The notes: generated by a model from the letters alone, not told the origin. A DNA stretch of 64,000 nt from an uncultured Bacteroidales bacterium (GCA_902763865.1 CACWTR010000008.1:1-64000); one strand, 5' to 3'. Shown: positions 1 to 10,630, numbered from the stretch's first letter. Program-made: numbers and translations.

Positions 1-3000
1 AAAAAACGAAGCGAAAAATCACAGGTAAAGTCACGGACGAGCAGGGCGAACCCCTCATCGGTGCCGCCATCTTCGTGAAGGGAACCGGCGACAGGGCCAT
101 AACCGACATGGACGGGAACTACGCTCTCTCGACCGGCAACGAATCTCCCGTCATCGTAGTCTCCTATATGGGTTACGAGACGAAAGAAGTGCCCGCCGGG
201 AAGCAGACCGTTGTCAACGTCAAGCTCGGCGAGAACACGGAAGAGCTGGGCGAGGTCATCGTGACGGCCCTCGGCATTAAGCGCGAGAAGAAGATGCTGG
301 GCTATGCCGTGCAGGACCTGAAGAGCGAACAGCTCAACCTGACGGGCGACCCCTCGGTGACCTCGGCCCTTGCCGGCAAGATAGCCGGTGTGGAGATGAA
401 CACCGCATCAACCGGGCTGGGAGGCTCCACGAAGATAACCATCCGCGGCAACTCGTCGCTGACGGACAACAACCAGCCGCTCTGGGTGGTGGATGGCGTG
501 CCATTCTCGGATAACCAGACAAGCGACGTGACAGCCTACGGCGGCTATGACCGCGGCGGCACCAGTTTCGACCTCAATCCCGAGGACATAGAGTCCATCT
601 CCGTACTGAAGGGACCGAATGCCGCAGCCCTTTACGGAGCACGTGCCGGCAACGGCGTCATCCTCGTCACCACGAAGAAGGGAGTGAAGCAAAAAGGCTT
701 CGGTGTCACGTATTCAGGCAGCTTCACCTGGAGCCAGCCTGCACAAACCATCAAACTGCAGAAGACCTACGGACAGGGAAGCAACTCACGTTTGCAGTAT
801 ATATATAAGGAAGACGGCAGCATCGACCACATGACGGGCGAGAATTCCTTCGGCCCTTTGCTCGACGGACATCTCGACGTTGCATGGAACGGCCAGATTA
901 TTCCCTACACGGCCTACGGCAACAAGCTCACGGACTATTTCAAGACAGGCTTCTCTCACTTCCATTCCGTGGCCCTTGGCAAGCAGACCGACACCTCCCA
1001 CTTCCGCCTCTCGCTGGGCTACAACGACAATCGCGGCATGTTCCGGGACGAGAAGCTGGACAAGCTGACCATCGACCTCAATGCAGGGCAGCAGTTAAAC
1101 AAGTGGCTCAACGTCGATGGCAAGGTGTCGCTGTCCCGCACGAAGGCCAACAACCGTCCGCAGACCGGATTGGGCGGTGAAGTAGGCCAGCTGCTGCTCA
1201 TCCCGGCTAACATCCGCCTGGAGGACCTGGAACAGTACAGCACCGACCAGCGCCCGCACCGGAACTGGTTCGGTCCCGACATGAACTACAGCAATCCCTA
1301 CTATATCCGCCATCAGCTGCAGAACAGCGACGAGCGGCTTCGTGCCTTCGGCTACTTCTCGGCTAATGCTGACATCAAGTCATGGCTGAAGTTCCAAGCC
1401 AAGTACGCCTTCGACTACTACCGCACACGCATCCAGGAGACCGACCTCAGCGGAGCCATCAGTGCAGAAACCAGTGGCGAGAACACCTGGCAGTCGCAGA
1501 TAACGGAGGACAACATGTACCGTGGCGAGACGAACCACTTCGAGCATAACATCTCAGCCATGTTCCTCGGCGACTACACGCTGAACGACAACTGGCGCTT
1601 CGGCTATACCCTGGGCGGCAACATCATGTACCAGAAGTACGAGCTTCTCGGAGCATCCGTGCGGAACATGCTTCGCAAGGATACCTGGCTCTTCAATACT
1701 GCCGAGCGGCTAAACAGCGCTACCGACAGCGGCAGCGACCGCGCCATGTACTCCATCTTTGCCTCGGCGCAGGTGGCCTTCCGCGAGTACCTCAGCCTCG
1801 ACCTCACTGCCCGCAACGACTGGTCCTCGACGCTGCCTTCCGGCAACCGCTCTTTCTTCTATCCGTCTGGCTCGTTGAGCTACATCTTCTCCGATTTCAT
1901 GCGTTCCATCGACAAGCCCCTCCCGTCGTGGGTCACCTTCAGCAAGCTTCGCTTCTCTGTAGCCCAGGTGGGTAAGGACCCCGAGCCTTACAATCTCTAC
2001 AACACACTTCTGTACAGTTTCTCCAATGGCGTAAGGCAATCGACGGTGCAGACCATCAAGATGAACAACAATCTGAAGCCGGAAATCAAGACTTCCTTCG
2101 AGGTTGGCCTCGACATGAAGTTCCTCCAGAACCGCCTTGGCTTTGACTTCACCTTCTATCACAATACCACCAAGAACCAGGCCATGCTTGTCGATGCCTC
2201 GTCGCCTTGGAGCCAGCAGTGGGTGAATGCCGGCAAAATTACGAACAAGGGCATCGAATTCACACTCTACACCACACCCGTCAAGACAAAGGACTTTACT
2301 TTCGACCTCAACCTGAACCTGGCCCACAACGTCAGCACCGTGGATGAGCTGGCCGACGGCGTGAACCGCATCTACTTTGCCGGCGACTCGCACATGCCCG
2401 TCAAGGTAGGTGCCGTGGCAGGAGGCAAGCTTGGCGATATCTATGCGAATAAGCTGATGAAGCGTGATGCAGCCGGCAATATCGTGGTAGATGCCAATGG
2501 GCTGCCCCAGCCTGAAACAGGCGGCGGCAATCAGGAGCAGTGGCTGCTGGACCATCCCATTGGCAACATACAGCCCAAGCTTATGATGTCGCTCATGCCT
2601 ACGTTCAACTACAAGGGTATCATCCTTTCTGCCATGTTCGACGCAAAGATTGGCGGCGACATCGTCAGCGTCTCGGAAGGCATGGCAACAATGGTCGGCA
2701 CGTCCGAAAGGACGCTCTACCGCGGAGAGCTTCAAACCGTGAACGGCACGACCGACTACTACATGACCGTTTCCGGCGTCAAGGCCGACGGCAGTGTGAA
2801 CGACATTCCCGTCTCGGCACAGCGTTACTACCAGACCATCGGCCTCTTCTCCAGCACCCAAGGCTATGCCGAGGAGTTCGTCCACGATGCATCCTTCATC
2901 AAGCTGAAAGAGCTTTCCCTGGGCTACGACTTCCCGAGCCGGCTGCTCGGCAAGACGCCCCTTACGTCGCTGCGGCTCTCCTTCGTGGCCCGCAATCTCT

Positions 3001-3131
3001 GCTTCCTGATGAAGAACACGCCGGGTAATCCCGAGGGAGGCTACGACACCACCATGTTCTCCCAGGCGCTCGACTTCCTGGCTGTCCCGTACTCCAGGAC
3101 ATTCGGCTTCACTTTGAACCTTGGATTCTGA
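1..3131 (+). CDS. SusC-like TonB-dependent outer-membrane receptor (5' end outside window)
   Basis: This frame is open from the first bases, so the signal peptide and true start lie upstream of the window. The visible N-terminus is a carboxypeptidase-regulatory-like domain (KITGKVTDEQGEPLIGA...), followed by the TonB plug region (NQPLWVVDGVPF, SISVLKGPNAAALYGARAGN, GVILVTTKKG) and a long beta-barrel ending in the aromatic FTLNLGF. These are hallmarks of SusC/RagA proteins, which import glycans or peptides across the outer membrane with energy from TonB-ExbBD. The stop lies 2 bp before the SusD gene, so the two are certainly co-transcribed. The downstream GH85 enzyme suggests the substrate is N-glycan derived; this is inference. 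About 1040 residues are visible, the usual size for the family. Confidence 0.96.
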   Translation, partial: KTKRKITGKVTDEQGEPLIGAAIFVKGTGDRAITDMDGNYALSTGNESPVIVVSYMGYETKEVPAGKQTVVNVKLGENTEELGEVIVTALGIKREKKMLGYAVQDLKSEQLNLTGDPSVTSALAGKIAGVEMNTASTGLGGSTKITIRGNSSLTDNNQPLWVVDGVPFSDNQTSDVTAYGGYDRGGTSFDLNPEDIESISVLKGPNAAALYGARAGNGVILVTTKKGVKQKGFGVTYSGSFTWSQPAQTIKLQKTYGQGSNSRLQYIYKEDGSIDHMTGENSFGPLLDGHLDVAWNGQIIPYTAYGNKLTDYFKTGFSHFHSVALGKQTDTSHFRLSLGYNDNRGMFRDEKLDKLTIDLNAGQQLNKWLNVDGKVSLSRTKANNRPQTGLGGEVGQLLLIPANIRLEDLEQYSTDQRPHRNWFGPDMNYSNPYYIRHQLQNSDERLRAFGYFSANADIKSWLKFQAKYAFDYYRTRIQETDLSGAISAETSGENTWQSQITEDNMYRGETNHFEHNISAMFLGDYTLNDNWRFGYTLGGNIMYQKYELLGASVRNMLRKDTWLFNTAERLNSATDSGSDRAMYSIFASAQVAFREYLSLDLTARNDWSSTLPSGNRSFFYPSGSLSYIFSDFMRSIDKPLPSWVTFSKLRFSVAQVGKDPEPYNLYNTLLYSFSNGVRQSTVQTIKMNNNLKPEIKTSFEVGLDMKFLQNRLGFDFTFYHNTTKNQAMLVDASSPWSQQWVNAGKITNKGIEFTLYTTPVKTKDFTFDLNLNLAHNVSTVDELADGVNRIYFAGDSHMPVKVGAVAGGKLGDIYANKLMKRDAAGNIVVDANGLPQPETGGGNQEQWLLDHPIGNIQPKLMMSLMPTFNYKGIILSAMFDAKIGGDIVSVSEGMATMVGTSERTLYRGELQTVNGTTDYYMTVSGVKADGSVNDIPVSAQRYYQTIGLFSSTQGYAEEFVHDASFIKLKELSLGYDFPSRLLGKTPLTSLRLSFVARNLCFLMKNTPGNPEGGYDTTMFSQALDFLAVPYSRTFGFTLNLGF

Positions 3132-3133
3132 CA

Positions 3134-5062
3134 ATGCATAAATCCCACTTCATGGTTATGAAACACACTATATATAATAATGTAAGACAACTCTTACCTT
3201 CACTTCTCTGTCTGTTCGGCCTGTCCTGTCTGCTTGTCTCCTGCTACGACCTCACCGAGATGAGCCATAATCCGTATGCCATCGAAGTTACGGGCGAAGA
3301 GAAAACCAGCGAGGTGACACCGGCGGAGGATGCGTCTCCATATGCCGACATCAACCTTAGCTATGCGCTCTCTGCCGAGGACTCCGCCAAGTGCATAGAC
3401 AACATAGGCTCCGTGCCGACGGACCTCCGTTCCTTCCTCTACCAGAGCTACTATTCCCAGTACCAGCGTGCCACCAACCTGACGCACGACATCTACTCCG
3501 GCTACGGAGCCTACAACCAGCCCAAGCACATGAATGGCTCGCCCCGCTACGGCTACACCGACGGATGGTCGGCCTACCGCTGGGAGGACTTCTACAACCA
3601 GCGCTGCACCGAGTACCGCAACATCCTGCGAGCCCTCAAGTTCAATAACAATCCCGAGCACTACAAGAACCTGTTCTACAAGGTGCGCATCTACATGGCC
3701 TTTGTCCTGCTGGCCCACACCGACACCTACGGCGACATGCCCTGCAAGGAATACGTGCAGGCCAGGATTCCGGAAGAGAACAACGTCAGCTACAATACGC
3801 AGGAGGAAATCTACGACTGCATGTTCCGCATGCTGGAGCAGGCAGTGGATTCCATCAAGCCCGACGATGCCAGCCAGTACAATCCCGCCGATGCCGACAT
3901 CTGTTACTTCGGCGACGACATGAAGTGGCTGCGCTTCGCCAATACCCTGCGTCTGCGCCTGGCCCTGCGCATCTCCAATGTCGATCCGGCCCGTGCACGC
4001 AAGGAAGGCGAGGCGGCACTCTCCAACCAGTACGGCCTCATGCAGTCGAATGACGACAACATGCAGACGGTGCCCAAGTATGCTCCTGTCGGCATCGGCG
4101 GAGAGGATGCCGGCGGCGACGAGAACGGCATGGCGATGTGCTCGGTGGCCTACGGAGGCGAGTTCGTCCTCTCGTGGGACATGGAGCAGTTCTACCGCAA
4201 CCTCTCGACAGGTGGAGCCGAGTACCAAATCAAGACCGGACGCACGGGCTCGACCACGAAGGTCATCGACCCGCGCTGCCTGAAGTGTTGGTATCGCGCC
4301 AACATGACTTCCGAGACGCTCGCAGCCGGCGAGGAGTCGTTGCGCGAGGACTATGTGGGCTGCCACCGCAATGCGCAGGACGACGACATCTCCATGTCGG
4401 TGCTCAGGTACAGCCTCACCAAGACACAGCCCAAGCCCACATCGAAGGAACTGAATCCCGACTTCTACTTCAACTATTGCCGTCCGCACGTCTGGCTCGG
4501 ATATGCCGAGAGCCTCTTCCTCAAGGCCGAGGCCGTGCTTCGCGGATGGAGCGGTGAAGGGCTCACAATGGACGTGGAGGATTACGTCCGCGCCGGCATT
4601 CAGGCCTCAATGGACCACTATCAGGTCAGTGCCGCAGATGCCCAGTCATACATCGATGGCGTGAAGTGCTTTGCCGACGGAACATTCCAGAGCGGCGACA
4701 AGGAACGCATTCTCGAAGCCCTGATCACCCACAAGTGGATGGCCGTCTTCCCCAACGGCAACGAAGGCTGGGCCGACTTCCGCAGAACCGACTATCCTGC
4801 CCTGGAGGGCATGTACAACCCTGAGACCGGCACCGTGACCAACACCTCGGGCGACCCGCTCCTGGACCATCACCTCATCAAGCGACTGCTCTATCCCAAC
4901 AGCGAAAGCTCGAACCAGTATTTCACTAACAATGCCGAGCTGCAAGAGAAGAACAGGCAGAGCACCCGACTTTGGTGGGACGTAGATGACACCCTGGACG
5001 ATGGCGGCAACCGAAAAGCAGCCTACCATAACTTCACCGAGGTCCCGGATGCCGCAGAATGA
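3134..5062 (+). CDS. SusD/RagB-like surface glycan-binding lipoprotein
   Basis: A 642-residue lipoprotein. It has a hydrophobic leader and lipobox LVSC (Cys37 counted from the first ATG); the second in-frame ATG at 3158 gives a more typical short leader and may be the real start. SusD proteins are alpha-helical TPR-type lids that sit on SusC and bind sugar at the cell surface. Supporting motifs are FYKVRIYMAFVLLAHTDTYG, the WLRFANTLRLRLALRI helix and the C-terminal segment with WMAVFPNGNEGWADFRRTDYP, all typical of the family. It follows SusC by 2 bp. The C-terminus carries a short acidic extension (VDDTLDDGGN). It would work with the upstream receptor and the downstream endoglycosidase as one utilisation locus. 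Confidence 0.95.
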   Translation: MHKSHFMVMKHTIYNNVRQLLPSLLCLFGLSCLLVSCYDLTEMSHNPYAIEVTGEEKTSEVTPAEDASPYADINLSYALSAEDSAKCIDNIGSVPTDLRSFLYQSYYSQYQRATNLTHDIYSGYGAYNQPKHMNGSPRYGYTDGWSAYRWEDFYNQRCTEYRNILRALKFNNNPEHYKNLFYKVRIYMAFVLLAHTDTYGDMPCKEYVQARIPEENNVSYNTQEEIYDCMFRMLEQAVDSIKPDDASQYNPADADICYFGDDMKWLRFANTLRLRLALRISNVDPARARKEGEAALSNQYGLMQSNDDNMQTVPKYAPVGIGGEDAGGDENGMAMCSVAYGGEFVLSWDMEQFYRNLSTGGAEYQIKTGRTGSTTKVIDPRCLKCWYRANMTSETLAAGEESLREDYVGCHRNAQDDDISMSVLRYSLTKTQPKPTSKELNPDFYFNYCRPHVWLGYAESLFLKAEAVLRGWSGEGLTMDVEDYVRAGIQASMDHYQVSAADAQSYIDGVKCFADGTFQSGDKERILEALITHKWMAVFPNGNEGWADFRRTDYPALEGMYNPETGTVTNTSGDPLLDHHLIKRLLYPNSESSNQYFTNNAELQEKNRQSTRLWWDVDDTLDDGGNRKAAYHNFTEVPDAAE

Positions 5063-5113
5063 AGTTCCGGCAGCGGAGAACACCCCTCGGCGAAGCGCAC
5101 CCGTCGCGTCGCA

Positions 5114-5196
5114 TTCGTTGCTTCATCGCCATGAAGTGATTGCTTCATCGCGATGAAGCAATTGCTCCATCGCGATGGAGCAATCAAGACATCGTG
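5114..5196 (+). repeat. Hairpin array, family A copy 1 (three 22-bp palindromes)
   Basis: This occupies most of the 223-bp gap between susD and the GH85 gene. Three palindromes of 22 bp follow each other at 22-bp spacing (5118, 5140, 5162). The second is perfect: arm TTGCTTCATCG followed by its complement. The third is perfect with arm TTGCTCCATCG, and the first is imperfect. The array is flanked by TTCG on the left and CAATCAAGACATCGTG on the right. Near-identical flanks and modules occur at 39161 and 53351, so this is a dispersed repeat family. The RNA could form strong hairpins between susD and the glycosidase cistron. Confidence 0.85.
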
Positions 5197-5285
5197 CAAG
5201 ACCGGCAATGTCGTGCGGTGAACGACCTCAGCGAGTAGGAAAACATAATGAACGAAAAAAGAAACTTAAACTAAATACGATTGCT

Positions 5286-8200
5286 ATGAAATTAAAGCGA
5301 CTTACCCTTTCGGCAGCTCTTCTGCTGCTGGCTTTGTCGGGCTTTGCCCAGCAGCCGCTGAATGTATGCTGCCATCCAAAGGACATCAAGAACTGGACTC
5401 CGGGCTCGAATCCGGACGATGCATTCAATGTATCCAAGGTTCCCCTCCAGGCCCGTTTCAAGGAACCAACCCTGATGAAAGCCAACTCCACGCAGTTCTA
5501 CGAAGGACAGATCTGCAACTCCACAATCCTCTATCCCACCTGCTCCCTCTGCCCGTCGCAGGGCGAGTTGGGTAACTTCCTGGGCTACCAGCCTACCTAC
5601 TGGCAGTACATGGACAAGCTCGTCTATTGGGCCGGAGCAGCCTCCGAGGGCATCATCAACATCCCCCCTGCCGGCTCAACCGATGCCGCACACCAGAGCG
5701 GCGTGAAGTCCCTGGGCAACATCTTCTTCCCGCCCGCAGCGTTTGGCGGTACACAGGCATGGGTCCGCGAGATGCTTGTCACGGAGAACGGACATTACCC
5801 CATGGCCGTCAAACTCTATGAGATGGCTAAGTACTACGGTTTCGACGGATGGTTCATCAACGAGGAGACCGGCGGCGGCTCGCAAAGCGAATGGGAAGCC
5901 TTCTGCAAGGACTTCTATGCTGCTGCTATGGCCGACGACCCGAACACCCAGATGGAAATACAGTGGTACAATGCTTCGCGTTCCCCCAACTTGGGTATTC
6001 TCAAGACGCACCCCAACACCTCGCAGTTCCTGGAATACGGCGCTGTGGGAGACTATCGCAGCTACGCCTCGCAGCTGAACTGCACCGAGGAGCAAGTCTA
6101 TTCCAAGATTTATGCCGGTATCGAGTTGGCTCAGGCCGGACACCTAGGATGGGCAACAGCACTGAACAGCGCCATGCCAACCACCGGCCACGTAGGTTCG
6201 CTCGACCTCTTCTGCCCCGAGACGAAGATATGGGAGGACCCTGCCAAGAAAGCCTTCAAGTCGGCAAGTGACTGTCACGGCGAGACGGCCTACCCGATAG
6301 GCAAGACAGTCTTCGACAACGAAGAAGACATGTGGGTGAACCGCAACTCCGACCCCACCCAGCCCTCGGCCAGCGGCTTCCCCGGAGTCTCCAGCCGCGT
6401 CCTGGAGCGTTCCGTCATAACAGGTATGCCCTTCATCAGCGACATGTCGGTAGGCAACGGTAAGCACCGCTTTGTGGAAGGCCAGGTTCAGGGCACGTCC
6501 GACTGGTACCACTCGGGCATGCAAAGCATACTTCCCACGTGGCGCTGGTGGATAGAGAAGAGGACCGGCCTGGAGATGGCCATCGACTGGGACGATGCCT
6601 GGAACGTAGGCTCCAGTTTCAAACTCAGCGGGTCCCTCACGTCCGGCGACCACCTGATTCGTCTCTACAAGACACAGATTCCGGTCACGGACGGCGGCAT
6701 CTATCGCGTTGTCTATAAGTCGAGCCGTCGTGTCACCTTCCAGGCCAAGATTTCCACCAAGAGCTCCGTCACTCCCGATGTGACGCTCACAGGCACCTCG
6801 ACCACCGTCAACGGATGGACAGTCTGCGACTTCGACCTGTCGTCCCTCAACGGCAAGACTATCTACATGCTTGGCATCAACATCAAAGTGCCGGGAGCAC
6901 TCTCGTCGTTCTCGTTCAACCTTGGGCAGGTGGCAGTCCTGCCTGCCGACTATGCTCCGGCAGCTGTACAGGTGAGCGACCTTGCCACGTCCAGCGTGCT
7001 CGGCGAAGAACGTGGCGACATCCGCGTCACGTGGAAATATACCTGGAACAAGGACTTCGACCACTTCGACATCTACACGCAGACCGTGGGCGGAGAGAAA
7101 ACGCTCGTCGGACAGACCCGCGACGAGGGCTTCTACATTCCCCGCTTTGAGCGTAACGGCGACGATGCCTACGTCAGCGTGCTTGTAGTGCCCGTCATGA
7201 AGGACGGCAAGCAGCAGGCAGCATCAGAGCTCAAGGTCAGCTATCCCGCACCGACAGCTCCCAAGGTGAGCTACACCGTCTCGCCGAAGAGCTACCTCCT
7301 CGTGGGCGAAACGGTGACAGTCACGGCCAAGTGCACAGGTCATCCTACAGGCTACCAGTGGACCCTCCCCGAAGGCGTACGCCTCGCCAAGGGAAGCAGC
7401 CTGACCGACGAGTCGGTATCGCTCGTTGCAGAACAGGAAGGCAAGGTGAGCCTGACGGTTGCTGCCACGAATGCCGTCGGCACCACCGAATACACGGCTG
7501 AGGCTTTCGACGTGTTTGCCGACGCATCGGCTGTCAAGTCCGTCTATAATGTGCTCAAGGGCAAGACCGTTGTCAGCTTCAGTGGCTCCACCAACTCCAC
7601 CGAGGTGCCCGACAAGATAATCGACGGCGTGACCAGTCCCTCGCAGACCAGCGCCAAGTGGTGCAACATCTCCTCCGACAATGAGGTCGTGTTCGACATG
7701 GAGGGCGCTTACCGCATGTACGGCTTTGTCATCTACGACGGCAATGCAGGTCCCGAGTCAGGCGTTGACCAGATTGACTCCTACACCATCGAACTTTCCC
7801 AGGACGGACAGACATGGCAGACCGTGGTCGAAAACGACACCCCTGGTAACGAGAAGATATCCGTCAAGAGTGACTACATCGCACCCGTCAAGGCCCGCTA
7901 CATAAGGCTCCGCCCCCACGTAAACGGGACGCTCCGCATCTGGGAGTTTGAAGCTTACGGCAAGGAGGACAACAACCTCACCATGAGTATCGAGCCGAAG
8001 GAGATGACCATCATTGCCGGCGAATGCAGAAACGTGACGGTTCACTACGACCTGGGCGGTGACAAACGCGAGGATTACTTCGTATGTACAGCTCAGTCCT
8101 CCGGAAGCACCGTCATCGGCACGATTAAGGAAGACCCGTCGAACCAGTCGTTCACCGTGCCCGTCATCGCAGGTTATGCCTACGGGCTGGACAATGTCAC

Positions 8201-9533
8201 CATAACCATCAACAATGGCGGCTCCTATCAGCAGCGCACGCTTGCCGTGACAATTGACTCCAATACGCAACCCAACATCCTGGCCGGCAAGACTGCCACT
8301 GTGCGTCACTACAAGGCCGACTACTCTTACGAGGCCAAGTACAACGAGTACAGCGTGCAGACGCTCACCGACGGCGACCTCGAGACGGAAGGACTGCTCG
8401 AGATTGAAGACTTCTCCACTCACAAGCGCGACCTCTGGACCATCTTCGAGGCACCGACCAGCTCCGGGTGGAACCTCTCGAAGGTGAACATCTATCTGCC
8501 CGATGGCAACTTCGGAGAGAACGATAACGGCAACGAAGGCACCGTCACCAAGACGGTGGAAATCTGCGTGGGCAATGACCTGACCTCCATGACCACCATC
8601 AAGACATTTACAGAACTCGACGGCGTCTCGCAGCTTTCTTACATCCTGCCCGAGTACAAGAATACCAAGTATATTGCCGTTGTCTCAACCCTGAACGCCT
8701 ACTTCTATCCCTCGATGGCTGAAGTCGAAGCCTACGAGCAGTACGAGAGTGCCATCCCGCTGAATGCTCCGGTGGACATCGTCAACTGGACGGACGACGT
8801 GCTGGCCGAAGGGAAGCCCGTAGATAGCTATACCGACGCTACGCTCGACAACCAGGGCTGGTGTCTCTTTACCCCCGAGGTCAAGGCGAGCGGTGCATTC
8901 CCTGTCCTCGACGGCAAACTGACCACCAAAAGCGGAACGGTTTATGCCATCGATGCCACAAAGAAGAATTCTCTGGTACTGAAGACAGCCAATGCTCCCC
9001 AGACGCTCCGCTTTGCCGAGCCTGCCAACTGCGAAGAGCTCTACTTCATCGTCATCTCTGCCGAAGGCGCTTCTACCCTAAAGGCTGAAGTCGGCTACGA
9101 GGACGGCACCACCGAGGCTGCCTGCCAGTTCACCGTGAGCGACTGGTACGGCGGCAGTGCCAATCAGGGCGAGGCCATCTATGGACTGGACCGCATCAAG
9201 CGAGGCAACGGCTCCGGCTATTCGGCAGATGCCTTCGACGGACGCACCAACTTCCGCATCTTCGAATACACCCTTGCTGCCGACAAGAGCAAGAAGACCA
9301 GCGGCATCACCTTCACTTCCACGCAGTCCGGACGGATACCAACCGTCCTCGGCATCGCAAAGAAGGGTTACAAGCCTGCAAACCCGGATGCTATCGAGGC
9401 GGTGAAGGCAGAGCAGCCGGCAGGGCAAACCGCTGTCTATTCCGTCAGCGGCATGAAGCTCGACAAGATGCAACGTGGTGTCAACATCGTCCGTTCCTCC
9501 GACGGCGTTACCCGAAAAGTCCTCGTGAAGTAA
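5286..9533 (+). CDS. Secreted GH85 endo-beta-N-acetylglucosaminidase, multidomain
   Basis: A 1415-residue secreted enzyme. The start at 5286 was chosen because it gives a clean signal peptide (MKLKRLTLSAALLLLALSGF, cut near AQQ). Residues about 75-400 are a GH85 catalytic domain; FDGWFINEE holds the N-x-E pair (Asn192, Glu194) used for substrate-assisted cleavage of the chitobiose core of N-glycans. Then come an Fn3-like domain (558-650), an Ig/PKD-like domain (655-750), a discoidin F5/8C domain (755-890), a second discoidin-like region (998-1150) and a C-terminal tail (1379-1415; VYSVSGMKL...KVLVK) resembling T9SS sorting signals. It lies 223 bp downstream of susD and probably belongs to that operon. 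Role by family knowledge: releases N-glycans from glycoproteins at the cell surface for SusC/D uptake. A related endoglycosidase specificity cannot be excluded. Confidence 0.9.
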   Translation: MKLKRLTLSAALLLLALSGFAQQPLNVCCHPKDIKNWTPGSNPDDAFNVSKVPLQARFKEPTLMKANSTQFYEGQICNSTILYPTCSLCPSQGELGNFLGYQPTYWQYMDKLVYWAGAASEGIINIPPAGSTDAAHQSGVKSLGNIFFPPAAFGGTQAWVREMLVTENGHYPMAVKLYEMAKYYGFDGWFINEETGGGSQSEWEAFCKDFYAAAMADDPNTQMEIQWYNASRSPNLGILKTHPNTSQFLEYGAVGDYRSYASQLNCTEEQVYSKIYAGIELAQAGHLGWATALNSAMPTTGHVGSLDLFCPETKIWEDPAKKAFKSASDCHGETAYPIGKTVFDNEEDMWVNRNSDPTQPSASGFPGVSSRVLERSVITGMPFISDMSVGNGKHRFVEGQVQGTSDWYHSGMQSILPTWRWWIEKRTGLEMAIDWDDAWNVGSSFKLSGSLTSGDHLIRLYKTQIPVTDGGIYRVVYKSSRRVTFQAKISTKSSVTPDVTLTGTSTTVNGWTVCDFDLSSLNGKTIYMLGINIKVPGALSSFSFNLGQVAVLPADYAPAAVQVSDLATSSVLGEERGDIRVTWKYTWNKDFDHFDIYTQTVGGEKTLVGQTRDEGFYIPRFERNGDDAYVSVLVVPVMKDGKQQAASELKVSYPAPTAPKVSYTVSPKSYLLVGETVTVTAKCTGHPTGYQWTLPEGVRLAKGSSLTDESVSLVAEQEGKVSLTVAATNAVGTTEYTAEAFDVFADASAVKSVYNVLKGKTVVSFSGSTNSTEVPDKIIDGVTSPSQTSAKWCNISSDNEVVFDMEGAYRMYGFVIYDGNAGPESGVDQIDSYTIELSQDGQTWQTVVENDTPGNEKISVKSDYIAPVKARYIRLRPHVNGTLRIWEFEAYGKEDNNLTMSIEPKEMTIIAGECRNVTVHYDLGGDKREDYFVCTAQSSGSTVIGTIKEDPSNQSFTVPVIAGYAYGLDNVTITINNGGSYQQRTLAVTIDSNTQPNILAGKTATVRHYKADYSYEAKYNEYSVQTLTDGDLETEGLLEIEDFSTHKRDLWTIFEAPTSSGWNLSKVNIYLPDGNFGENDNGNEGTVTKTVEICVGNDLTSMTTIKTFTELDGVSQLSYILPEYKNTKYIAVVSTLNAYFYPSMAEVEAYEQYESAIPLNAPVDIVNWTDDVLAEGKPVDSYTDATLDNQGWCLFTPEVKASGAFPVLDGKLTTKSGTVYAIDATKKNSLVLKTANAPQTLRFAEPANCEELYFIVISAEGASTLKAEVGYEDGTTEAACQFTVSDWYGGSANQGEAIYGLDRIKRGNGSGYSADAFDGRTNFRIFEYTLAADKSKKTSGITFTSTQSGRIPTVLGIAKKGYKPANPDAIEAVKAEQPAGQTAVYSVSGMKLDKMQRGVNIVRSSDGVTRKVLVK

Positions 9534-9663
9534 TTCGTGTCTGAAGGACCAGATGGACTAAATGAGATACTTAAAAACCCTAAATGTGGTCCTACGATGT
9601 TAAGATACAATAATTAAATGAAGTTTTTTGTGTGACTGTGCACCATAATCCCTGAGAATGATG

Positions 9664-9671
9664 TAATTTTG
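9664..9671 (+). promoter_or_regulatory. Candidate -7 box TAATTTTG
   Basis: Matches the Bacteroidetes TAnnTTTG element 46 bp upstream of the lipoprotein start at 9718. No -33 TTTG lies at the right distance, so support is partial. Confidence 0.45.
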
Positions 9672-9717
9672 GAGGCGCAAAGCACAGTATCACCCTAAAC
9701 GAAAAAGAAAAAGGAAC

Positions 9718-10599
9718 ATGAAGAAACTGTTAACTATGACTTTGCTCGCAGTCACGGGAGTGTGTCTGACGAGCTGTGTGAGCAAGAAGAAACTGGCTTC
9801 TTGCCAGAGTGATTATAACGCGCTGATGGGTAAGTACCAGACGGCGCAAGAGCAGCTTTCCGATGCTAAACAGAAACTGTCGGTATCGGAGACCCGCATC
9901 ACTGGCCTGCAGGAGCAGCTCACGGCCAACAAGCGTGCGCTTTCGAAGATGGACGAGACGAACAAGGCCCTGCAGACGTCGCTCAACCAAAGCCTCACCA
10001 ATGCCAGTCAGAACAACGTGAGCATCGAGAAGCTGGTGGATCAGATTAACGAGTCGAACCAGTATATCCGCCATCTGGTGGAGGTGAAGACGAAGAGCGA
10101 CTCCCTGAACATGGTGCTGACCAACAACCTGACGCGCTCCCTCTCGAAGGAAGAGCTGAAGGAGGTTGACGTGCAGGTACTGAAGGGCGTGGTCTATATC
10201 TCACTGGCCGACAACATGCTCTACAAGAGCGGTTCGTATGAGATTAACGACCGTGCAGCCGAGACATTGTCGAAGATAGCCAAAATCATTACGGACTACA
10301 AGGACTACGACGTGCTCATCGAGGGCAATACCGACAACGTGCCCATCTCGAAGACGAATATCCGCAACAACTGGGACCTCTCCTGCCTGCGTGCCTCCAG
10401 TGTTGTTCAGTGCCTGCAGACGAAGTACGGCGTTGACCCGAAGCGCCTGACAGCCGGCGGACGCGGCGAGTACAATCCCGTGGAGGCTAACGACAGCAAC
10501 GTGGGCAGACAGCGCAACCGTCGCACCCAGATCATCATCACGCCGAAGCTTGACGAGTTCATGGAGCTTATCGGGCAGGCACCCGATGGGGAAAATTAA
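9718..10599 (+). CDS. OmpA-family lipoprotein with coiled-coil spacer
   Basis: A 293-residue outer-membrane lipoprotein. The leader ends in lipobox LTSC with Cys20 as the lipidated residue. Residues about 30-130 are rich in Q/A/L/E heptads and predicted coiled coil. Residues about 155-285 are an OmpA-like peptidoglycan-binding domain: a beta strand region, IEGNTDNVPIS, NWDLSCLRASSV (with the conserved Asp) and GRQRNRRTQIIITPK (with the conserved Arg). The protein probably tethers the outer membrane to peptidoglycan. It appears to be monocistronic and ends at a strong convergent terminator shared with a second OmpA lipoprotein on the opposite strand. Confidence 0.92.
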   Translation: MKKLLTMTLLAVTGVCLTSCVSKKKLASCQSDYNALMGKYQTAQEQLSDAKQKLSVSETRITGLQEQLTANKRALSKMDETNKALQTSLNQSLTNASQNNVSIEKLVDQINESNQYIRHLVEVKTKSDSLNMVLTNNLTRSLSKEELKEVDVQVLKGVVYISLADNMLYKSGSYEINDRAAETLSKIAKIITDYKDYDVLIEGNTDNVPISKTNIRNNWDLSCLRASSVVQCLQTKYGVDPKRLTAGGRGEYNPVEANDSNVGRQRNRRTQIIITPKLDEFMELIGQAPDGEN

Positions 10600-10630
10600 G
10601 GTAGGTCCACTACACATTAATATATATATA

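Noticed and set aside
1710..3134. Open frame of 474 codons antisense to the SusC gene
   Set aside because: Shadow of the receptor barrel; low-complexity His/Val/Glu-rich product and no promoter.
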